DNA of 64,000 nucleotides from WRGT01 sp942493035 (GTDB lineage Bacteria; Spirochaetota; UBA4802; UBA5550): assembly GCA_942493035.1 (NCBI GenBank), contig OW818666.1:3224001-3288000 (forward strand), read 5' to 3'. The translations under genes and the position numbers were made by a program. The notes beneath the pieces were generated by a model. It saw only the letters and a program-made list of their open reading frames with translations, ran no database searches and was not told where the DNA came from. Below, piece after piece: positions 52,626 through 59,746 of this stretch (position 1 is its first letter; each line of letters starts with the position of its first letter).

Positions 52626-54224
52626 ATGGAAAAGGAAAATTACAAAGTCTACCCTTACAGATGGATTGTACTGATCGGATACATGCTGGTCACCACTGCG
52701 ATTCTAATCCAATGGGTTGCACATGCTTCAGTTGCCAGAGCTGCCGAATCCTACTATGCCGGACAGTTTAATCCCGCTTCTCTTTATAATATCGATCTTC
52801 TGGCAAGCCTTTATATGATTGTCTATCTTATAATGTGCATTCCTGCATCATACATCATTGATAGATACGGTATCCGCATCAGTCTTGGAATTGGTTCAAT
52901 CCTCACTGCACTTGCAGGCATGGCCAAAGGGATCTGGATTGATATTTTTCTGATCCAGGTTATCCTCCAGTTTATACTTGCAGTTGCGCAGCCGTTTATC
53001 CTGAACGCAATCACATCAATTGCTGTGCGATGGTTTCCCATCAGAGAGAGAGGACTTGCTTCGGGCATCGCAACTCTGGCCCAGTATATAGGCCTTATCA
53101 TAGGGATTGGAATCACGCCGCTGATGATAGTAACAGATCCGTCAAGTGTTGACTATGGCCATGGTTTTGAAAAAACATTTATGGTCTACGGAATTGCATC
53201 CTTTGCAGCCGGCGTTCTGGCTTTGATTATGATAAAAGAGAAGCCCCCGACATCGCCCGGACCGGAGAGACTCGAACATCAGAGTTTTTTTAAAGGCTTT
53301 GCTGAAATTATGAAAAAAAGAGATATGATCTTTCTGTTGATTCTCTTTCTCATAGGACTTGGAATATTCAATGCAATTTTTTCTTTAATGGATCCGATTG
53401 CCGGAAACATCGGAGCAAAAGACTCCGACGGACTGATTGGAATATTCATGATTATCGGCGGGATAATCGGTGCAGTCGTCATCCCTCTTCTGTCTGATAA
53501 ATTCAGAAAGAGAAAGCTGTTCCTTATCATATGTGTAATCATTATGATACCGGGAATGTGCGGACTCTCCTTCATTAAATATATAAATCCTCATGATTAC
53601 AAGTGGGAGGTTATTTCCGCACCTCAGGATTTGTTTTCAATGATAAAAGATATTCCTCACCCCGATTACATTGTTACTGCCAATGGCGAATTTGTATTTG
53701 ATTACACACTAAGCATTAATGGAGATGTTATAGATTCAAGAATAGTTAAATATCTCGCTGTTGATAAGGGATCTGCTGAATATGCGGCGTACCGCAAGGG
53801 ATTAACAGAGGGTACACCCGAAAGATTTAAAGCTTACGATAAAGTTGTCGTAAGGAACGAAAAAATTCTAATGGATGGATCTCCAAAAGATGATGGTATT
53901 ATCAGGATTATTTACATTTTTGCAATAGTTTCGGGATTTATTTTAGGTTTTTCAATTATGGCAGCGGGTCCTCTTGCATTCCAGTATGCAGCAGAGGTAA
54001 CTTATCCCGCGGCAGAATCTATATCAAACGGTCTTCTGCTTCTTATGGGTAACTTTTCCGGAATGATTTTTGTCCTTGCAATGTCCGCGGATAATCGCAT
54101 ATACCTGAACAGTTTCATGATCTCATTTTCGCTGATGATGATTGTTCTGCTGATTGCAACAATCTTTCTGAAAGAGTCTCCAATGATTATAACAGAAGAG
54201 GACAGAATTAAAGAAGGGGAATAA
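52626..54224 (+). CDS. MFS permease (FLVCR-like) with periplasmic insert
   Basis: A 532-residue inner-membrane transporter with 12 helices. The loop between helices 2 and 3 has the family motif DRYGIR (residues 79-84), and the second half has LSDKFRKRK. AEVTYPAAESISNGLLLLMGNFSG (about 456-479) resembles FLVCR-type carriers. A stretch of about 107 residues (317-423) lies between helices 9 and 10, where most MFS proteins have a few residues; by topology it is periplasmic. It follows the kinase by 21 bases with AAGGAG and probably imports the substrate of this locus. A family D repeat follows. Confidence 0.88.
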   Translation: MEKENYKVYPYRWIVLIGYMLVTTAILIQWVAHASVARAAESYYAGQFNPASLYNIDLLASLYMIVYLIMCIPASYIIDRYGIRISLGIGSILTALAGMAKGIWIDIFLIQVILQFILAVAQPFILNAITSIAVRWFPIRERGLASGIATLAQYIGLIIGIGITPLMIVTDPSSVDYGHGFEKTFMVYGIASFAAGVLALIMIKEKPPTSPGPERLEHQSFFKGFAEIMKKRDMIFLLILFLIGLGIFNAIFSLMDPIAGNIGAKDSDGLIGIFMIIGGIIGAVVIPLLSDKFRKRKLFLIICVIIMIPGMCGLSFIKYINPHDYKWEVISAPQDLFSMIKDIPHPDYIVTANGEFVFDYTLSINGDVIDSRIVKYLAVDKGSAEYAAYRKGLTEGTPERFKAYDKVVVRNEKILMDGSPKDDGIIRIIYIFAIVSGFILGFSIMAAGPLAFQYAAEVTYPAAESISNGLLLLMGNFSGMIFVLAMSADNRIYLNSFMISFSLMMIVLLIATIFLKESPMIITEEDRIKEGE

Positions 54225-54237
54225 GACTGGAATTACA

Positions 54238-54306
54238 TATTCCCGCCGCCTACGGCGGCGGGAATAATAGAGTTGTTTTACTTTAGAAAAGTTAAGAAAT
54301 AAATAC
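54238..54306. repeat. family D repeat, copy 1
   Basis: A CCCGCCGCC-TAC-GGCGGCGGG hairpin followed by ATAATAGAGTT, an AT-rich stretch and a final AAATAAATAC. The whole 69-base unit recurs at 58245-58312 with about 85% identity. It lies between the convergent permease and TIGR03915-type genes and may act as a terminator. Confidence 0.75.
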
Positions 54307-54323
54307 GGTTAAAAAATATAAAA

Positions 54324-55061
54324 TCAGCTCTTCTCCACCAGATGTTTCCAGTATCTCACAGGCATAAACTGCTTCTGCTGACGGGGATTGGCTCTGTCTT
54401 TTATCGCAATTGAAGTGTAGAAATTTTTCCATAACCCGCTGTATATATCTTCACTCAAATCACGATCCGGAGGCCGGTCCAGATCTATCCGTAAAATTTC
54501 AGGACGTCCATTCTGATTAATCGCCGCAGTCCCCCTTTTTCTATCGTGGATGATCCACTTCTCACCGGGCATCCGTCGTGAGAAGTGACCCGATATAAGA
54601 GGGAGGATATCGTTATCAGGTTCAATCTCCGCATAAAACGTATCATCCTCAACTGATGAAAACCGGACAAGCCCAAGCATCCGGTGGGATTCAAGTTTTA
54701 CCCGCGATACAATCTTGTTCATCTCATTAACAGGATACATTGCCAGCCTCAGATCCAGTTTATTCCCGTATTCAAATCCGGCACATATATAGTCAAAAAT
54801 TATCTGCTCCTTCTCCGTACTGCATGACAAATAGCAGTAAAAAATATTTTTCAACGATTCCCGATTAAGCTTTGCTTCAACGCGCCGATATAAATTCTTT
54901 GCTCTTGAAAAATCTGTTTCATGAAAAAAAATCTCGTCAAATAATCCTGCATTATCCCGCGAACGGGCAAACACCGGAGACGGATTTTTATTATTCAGAA
55001 CATGATCCATAGCGGAAAACAGCCCCTCAACTGTACCGTCATAAACAAAAATCTGACTCAT
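54324..55061 (-). CDS. TIGR03915-type DNA-metabolism protein
   Basis: A 245-residue protein of the TIGR03915 (DUF4130) family: FVYDGTVEGLFSAM at the start, LGLVRFSS...YAEIEPDNDILPLISGHFSRRMPGEKWIIHDRKRG in the middle and a C-terminal PRQQKQFMPVRYWKHLVEK. Longer homologues carry a uracil-DNA-glycosylase-like domain at the C-terminus; this one stops before it. Members are found almost always beside the TIGR03916 radical SAM protein, as here, with a four-base overlap. A DNA repair or modification role is assumed for the pair but not proven. Confidence 0.9.
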   Translation of the reverse strand: MSQIFVYDGTVEGLFSAMDHVLNNKNPSPVFARSRDNAGLFDEIFFHETDFSRAKNLYRRVEAKLNRESLKNIFYCYLSCSTEKEQIIFDYICAGFEYGNKLDLRLAMYPVNEMNKIVSRVKLESHRMLGLVRFSSVEDDTFYAEIEPDNDILPLISGHFSRRMPGEKWIIHDRKRGTAAINQNGRPEILRIDLDRPPDRDLSEDIYSGLWKNFYTSIAIKDRANPRQQKQFMPVRYWKHLVEKS

Positions 55062-56362
55062 ATATTACCTGTAATTGCAGAAATATAAGATTCCGGATCG
55101 GGAAGAAGCGCCTTTTCCGGAAATAACAGAAGCTGTGAGGAATCTGAACGTTCAGCTGAACCGGCAAGAATACTCCGGACCCGTTCAGGCTGATCTATAA
55201 TCTGCGCTGCCGGTCTTCCGGAACATGTGATAAAATATTTAGCCCTCTTCATTACAACTCCAATCTTCTTCAGACTTTCCGGAGTGAGCGACCCGGCCCT
55301 GCGTGCCTGAACAATCTTTCTCGCAGATAAAACACCAATCCCCGGAACCCGGAGCAGCGATTCATAATCAGCATAGTTCACATCTACCGGAAAAAAATCG
55401 TAATTCCTCACAGCCCATGCGCTCTTAGGATCTATTTCAAGATCGAGAAACGGATGTTTATCATCGAGTATCTCTGAAGCGCTGTACTTATAAAAACGGA
55501 GCAGCCAGTCCGCCTGATAAAGACGGTTCTCCCGTTTCAGCTGAGGCGGAGTCACCGGGAGTATAGAACTCTCTTCACGCACCGGAATATACGCAGAGTA
55601 ATAGACCCTCTTAAGTCCTGCACGAAGGTACAGCGCTTCGGAAAGATTAACAATAGAAAAATCAGTTTCCGGAGACGCTCCCACAATCAGCTGTGTACTC
55701 TGCCCTGCCGGTACAAACTTCGGAGTGTTATATTTTTTTACCGGAGAGTTCTCAACAATACCTTTTCTGATCATTCCGATTGATGTGAATATTTTATCCT
55801 TACTCTTCTCCGGAGCAAGAAGTGCCAGACTTTTTCTAGATGGAAGTTCAATGTTAGCGCTCATCCTGTCTGCAAGAAATCCCGCCTCGCTGATCAGTTT
55901 CGGGTCAGCTCCCGGGATCGCCTTCATATGTATATATCCGTTGAATCGGTGGTGGACCCTTAATAATTTTACAGCACGGATCATCATCTCCATGGTGTAA
56001 TCGGGCGTACGGAAAACGCCTGAACTGAGGAACAAACCCTCAATATAATTTCTTTTATAAAAGTTAATAGTAATATCCGCAACCTCCTCCGGAGTGAGAG
56101 AAGCCCGTGGTATGGGGTTGGATGAACGGTTTACGCAGAATGCACAATCGTAAAGACAGTTATTGTTCATCAGAATTTTAAGCAGAGAGATGCATCTCCC
56201 ATCATCGGCCCAGGAGTGGCATATCCCAGACTTCGCAGCGTTTCCAATCCCTCCGGAGAGGTTGTTTCTGGTACTCCCGCTGGATGAGCATGAAACATCG
56301 TACTTCGCAGATGCAGCGAGTATCTTTAATCTTTCAGATATTTCAATAGTTTTGTGTGACAT
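55058..56362 (-). CDS. TIGR03916-type radical SAM protein with helix-hairpin-helix domain
   Basis: A 434-residue radical SAM enzyme predicted to act on DNA. The cluster motif is CLYDCAFC (Cx3Cx2C, about residues 74-81), after the family-specific GICHSWADDGRCISLLKILMNNN. The C-terminal part contains a DNA-binding helix-hairpin-helix, YESLLRVPGIGVLSARKIVQARRAG (about 345-369). The partner TIGR03915 gene overlaps its stop. The pair recurs widely as an unassigned module thought to repair or modify DNA bases. Confidence 0.92.
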   Translation of the reverse strand: MSHKTIEISERLKILAASAKYDVSCSSSGSTRNNLSGGIGNAAKSGICHSWADDGRCISLLKILMNNNCLYDCAFCVNRSSNPIPRASLTPEEVADITINFYKRNYIEGLFLSSGVFRTPDYTMEMMIRAVKLLRVHHRFNGYIHMKAIPGADPKLISEAGFLADRMSANIELPSRKSLALLAPEKSKDKIFTSIGMIRKGIVENSPVKKYNTPKFVPAGQSTQLIVGASPETDFSIVNLSEALYLRAGLKRVYYSAYIPVREESSILPVTPPQLKRENRLYQADWLLRFYKYSASEILDDKHPFLDLEIDPKSAWAVRNYDFFPVDVNYADYESLLRVPGIGVLSARKIVQARRAGSLTPESLKKIGVVMKRAKYFITCSGRPAAQIIDQPERVRSILAGSAERSDSSQLLLFPEKALLPDPESYISAITGNI

Positions 56363-56556
56363 AATTATTAACCATACACGCGTATAGTATTATTGCAACT
56401 TTTTTTTCTTTTATCAATAAATATTTTTGAAGCACTGCACTTCACACCTCATACTTAAAAAATCAATTGCTGCCTTTTTTTAAAAGTAACATGCTTTACA
56501 AAAAAACCGGTTTTGAATCAAATATAATGTTTCAGATTATCTGCTAAAGGAATTAC

Positions 56557-57339
56557 ATGATAACTTTTAAATTCATAGGTCACTTCATATGCGACCGCGA
56601 TTATAAAGATGAACAGCCGAGACAGGGGATCTTTTCCGATGCCGGAGGTTACATAGAATTATCTAAGGGCGAAAACTACGAACAGGCTCTGAAGAATCTT
56701 GACGGATTTAACTATATCTGGGTAATTTTTGTTTTCCATCACAACACTACCTGGAAGCCTGTGACAAATCCGCCATACAGCGACGGAAATGGAAAGAAGG
56801 GTGTATTTGCTACAAGATCACCATACCGGCCGAATCCAATCGGAATGAGTTGTGTAAAAGTAGAAAAGATTACAGGAAACCGAATCTACATTGAGGCTTC
56901 GGATATCCTTAACAATACACCAATCCTCGACATCAAGCCGTATATATCCGATTACGACAGTTTCCCCGAAGCGTCAAGAGGCTGGCTCGATAATGTAGTA
57001 AAAGACAACTATTCAGTAAAATATTCAGAAGATGCCGGTATTAAAATTAATTTTCTAAAACAGCATAATACCGATCTTACCGGAGCAATAATCAGCCAGC
57101 TGGCATTCAATCCATATGATAAAACCAGAAAAAAATTCGAAGAATGTAATCAGGGATTCATTTTCAGATTCAAAACGTGGAAGATAATATTTATTATTGA
57201 CGATGATCAGATTGCAATACAGAATATTTGTTCAGGATATGAAGATTACAATGAATTACGTGGAAATGATACGCCGGAAGATCTGGCAGTTCATAAAATG
57301 TTTAATGAAAAATTCAGGACGTTCTCAAAAACCCCGTAA
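56557..57339 (+). CDS. trmO: TrmO-like tRNA m6t6A37 methyltransferase
   Basis: A 260-residue protein of the TsaA/YaeB (TrmO) family that uses SAM to methylate N6-threonylcarbamoyladenosine-37 in tRNA. The signature is ATRSPYRPNPIGMSCVKVEKI (about residues 87-107), with EASDILNNTPILDIKPYISDYDSF after it. It is longer than minimal members, the C-terminal region resembling the extra domain of E. coli YaeB. AAGGA precedes the ATG. It is divergent from the radical SAM gene; the 194-base gap between them shows no clear regulatory site. Confidence 0.9.
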   Translation: MITFKFIGHFICDRDYKDEQPRQGIFSDAGGYIELSKGENYEQALKNLDGFNYIWVIFVFHHNTTWKPVTNPPYSDGNGKKGVFATRSPYRPNPIGMSCVKVEKITGNRIYIEASDILNNTPILDIKPYISDYDSFPEASRGWLDNVVKDNYSVKYSEDAGIKINFLKQHNTDLTGAIISQLAFNPYDKTRKKFEECNQGFIFRFKTWKIIFIIDDDQIAIQNICSGYEDYNELRGNDTPEDLAVHKMFNEKFRTFSKTP

Positions 57340-57352
57340 ATTCTTCATTTAA

Positions 57353-58150
57353 TTATTCAACACCGGCATCGATCTTCGGGAGCCTCATGGTAAACTGATA
57401 AGCTCCAAAATCAGCATAGGAATCATCATATCCGTCATATGACAATTCACCATTATAAAATTTACGGATTGCATTGTTTATTGACGGCAGTCCATACTCT
57501 GAACTTTCACAATTATCTCTATGTTTTTTTTCATTCCTTAATTTAATACTTTTTGTCCAGCGGCAGCTCAACGCTTCCTCAATATTCTTTTCAATATCTT
57601 CATGATAACGGGCATAGTTTCTTAATATTAAATCAATATAATCGGGCTTCTTCCGGTTAATAAGACAGACCACTTCAAGCATGCAGCTTAAATTTTTGTT
57701 TTTCGGAGCATTACCAGACGACAATTTCTTTTCTATTATATAATTAGATTTAACAGCGTTGCTTACCAATTCCGGAATGATATATAAAGCCATGGGATTA
57801 TCCTGCTCTTTAAGAATTGTCAGTCTTTGAGATAAAAAATCGATTACATCTTCATTCAACACAGCAGTATAATTTCTGAACTCTTCAATTTTATCACTTT
57901 CAGCGCCGGAAGGTACAAAAGGGGGTATACCGGAATAAAACCGTCTCAGGGCAGTTGTTCCATTATATAGAATTGTATAAGACTTAACTATTTCTTTGCT
58001 GGTATTTATTACAAAATAACTCTGATAATCTCTTTGAGTATTTAAATAACGTTTTTTTATAAATACATTTTTTGAACCATGAAGTATTTCAGGAATATAG
58101 TTATCCAGTTGTTGTAAATTTATTCTTTGGGTTACTGCACCTGTTAACAT
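57353..58150 (-). CDS. protein with degenerate GHKL-ATPase-like C-terminal region
   Basis: About 265 residues from the ATG at 58150, which has an AAGGAG site; an upstream in-frame ATG adds 17 residues of doubtful value. Residues about 118-135 (LYIIPELVSNAVKSNY) resemble the N-box of histidine kinases, and the C-terminus (EYGLPSINNAIRKFYNGEL...GAYQFTMRLPK) resembles the last glycine motif and final strand. The intermediate DxGxG motif is absent. It may be a non-catalytic relative of kinase or anti-sigma ATPase domains. No family was recognised with certainty. Confidence 0.6.
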   Translation of the reverse strand: MLTGAVTQRINLQQLDNYIPEILHGSKNVFIKKRYLNTQRDYQSYFVINTSKEIVKSYTILYNGTTALRRFYSGIPPFVPSGAESDKIEEFRNYTAVLNEDVIDFLSQRLTILKEQDNPMALYIIPELVSNAVKSNYIIEKKLSSGNAPKNKNLSCMLEVVCLINRKKPDYIDLILRNYARYHEDIEKNIEEALSCRWTKSIKLRNEKKHRDNCESSEYGLPSINNAIRKFYNGELSYDGYDDSYADFGAYQFTMRLPKIDAGVE

Positions 58151-58244
58151 CACTACTCCTTGTTTAAATACTAATTGCACTTTTATAAAATTTTTCAGCA
58201 ATTATTCCTGAATATAATTTTACTGTAAAAAACAGAAGATTATA

Positions 58245-58312
58245 TATCCCCGCCGCCTTCGGCGGCGGGGATAATAGAGTTTTTTATTTTAAAAAAATTA
58301 ATAAATAAATAC
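58245..58312. repeat. family D repeat, copy 2
   Basis: CCCCGCCGCC-TTC-GGCGGCGGGG hairpin, then ATAATAGAGTT, an A/T tract and AATAAATAC, closely matching 54238-54306. The remainder of the 58151-58481 gap is very AT-rich with no gene seen. Confidence 0.75.
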
Positions 58313-58481
58313 TGAAATTTTTAGATTCATTCCTATAGTAAATTTAATCTGTCAACATTAAACTGTTTAAACTTTAACATATATATTAACTATTCGAAAT
58401 TTAATCAAAAATTTTTAATAAATATGCTCCTTTTTAGTTTTTTTTTAATTTTTATAGCACTATAAGATATAATAGTCAATA

Positions 58482-59153
58482 TTACTTCCTTACCGCTTCC
58501 CATTCATGCCTCTCTCCCCGATCATTGGTCATAATTCCTTTAATGACCTTTCCCGAAGAGCTGTATCTGCCTGAAAAATTCTGCTTAAAGAGATAATTGG
58601 CTCCCAGTCTTTTTATCTCTGCCGGTGTAGATGCTGATCTTGTAAACCTCACCCCTCCGGAGCTTATCCTTACCCCTTTAAGATATTCCACAGCCCCTTT
58701 TCCCCACCCGGGAAAACGTACACTGCCGTATATCCGATCTTTAGAAACACCAAGTACAAGAATACCCTCATGCCCCTGAAGCTGTATTTTAAATCTGCCG
58801 AGATATTGCGGAGGTACCGGTAAGATGTCCGCTTCAGCAATATCCTCTTCCTGAATAATTTCAATACTGATTATATTATTCATTGATAAAGCAGTGTAAT
58901 AAAATCTTCCGATGTTTAACTCCGGAAGAGAGGCTTTATCCTTAACTGATTCGGAATCTCTTTTAACAATAATTGTATTGCCGCATATAAAAAGATTTCC
59001 CCCTCTGAAATAGTTCAACTCTTTGTCTTTTATGATTACAGAATATGAAGAAGTTGTGACTTTGACTATGGGTAAAACAATAAGAAAAATCAGAGATGCA
59101 GATAATAGAATTAAAGCTATCCTCATCAGAATATCTTTTCTCTTCTTTTCCAT
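58482..59153 (-). CDS. membrane-anchored protein of unknown function
   Basis: A 223-residue protein of no recognised family. A single N-terminal hydrophobic helix (about residues 10-31, MRIALILLSASLIFLIVLPIV) anchors a mostly beta extracytoplasmic domain; no lipobox or clear cleavage site is seen. The C-terminal segment, with RFTRSASTPAEIKRLGANYLFKQNFSGRY, has a regular strand-helix pattern. GAGG precedes the ATG. It is a single gene, divergent from the cNMP-binding gene. Confidence 0.65.
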   Translation of the reverse strand: MEKKRKDILMRIALILLSASLIFLIVLPIVKVTTSSYSVIIKDKELNYFRGGNLFICGNTIIVKRDSESVKDKASLPELNIGRFYYTALSMNNIISIEIIQEEDIAEADILPVPPQYLGRFKIQLQGHEGILVLGVSKDRIYGSVRFPGWGKGAVEYLKGVRISSGGVRFTRSASTPAEIKRLGANYLFKQNFSGRYSSSGKVIKGIMTNDRGERHEWEAVRK

Positions 59154-59312
59154 AGACGAAACCTCTTCGCTTTATATAGTGGTAAATATTAATAATATCG
59201 GTCATAATTTATTCCAATAATGAAAATAAATTAAAAACCGGATAAAATCTTAATTGCGGAAAATTACCCTTCAGGCCGATAATTAAAAAAAGAGAGTGTC
59301 TCCGGAGGAAAA

Positions 59313-59708
59313 ATGTCTAAGAATATAATGTATTTTCAGAATGCTGAAAATATAATCAAAATAGGTCAGATTGAACAGAGAATGTATATCATTCTTGAAG
59401 GGAGGGTGAGTGTATTCCTTACAAGCGGTGAAGAAAATATAGTTGTGGCAACTATGGAAAAAGGTGATTTTTTCGGAGAGATATCGCTTTTTACAGATCA
59501 CCCCAGAAGCGCAACAGTCCGGGCTCTGGGAGATGTTAAACTTGCATATATCGATAATGTCACTCAGCTTAAATCCTTCCTCATTTTAAATCCTCAATTT
59601 GCTGCAAAAATGGTATCAATACTTGCGCAAAGGCTTGCAAAAACAGATACAATATTGATAGGTAAAATAAGCGAAATTAACAGGCTCAAGCAGACACAGG
59701 CTATCTAA
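59313..59708 (+). CDS. stand-alone cyclic-nucleotide-binding-domain protein
   Basis: A 131-residue protein consisting of one CNB domain. The phosphate-binding cassette is GDFFGEISLFTDHPRSATVRAL (about residues 51-72), with the Glu and Arg that hold cyclic nucleotides. There is no DNA-binding or channel domain, so it must act through partners. GGAGG lies before the ATG. polA starts 38 bases downstream, probably on the same transcript. The membrane cyclase at 15.4 kb could supply its ligand, but this is only an inference. Confidence 0.88.
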   Translation: MSKNIMYFQNAENIIKIGQIEQRMYIILEGRVSVFLTSGEENIVVATMEKGDFFGEISLFTDHPRSATVRALGDVKLAYIDNVTQLKSFLILNPQFAAKMVSILAQRLAKTDTILIGKISEINRLKQTQAI

Positions 59709-59746
59709 CTCCCTGGGCTGATTTGGGCACTTCAACGGGAGATAAA

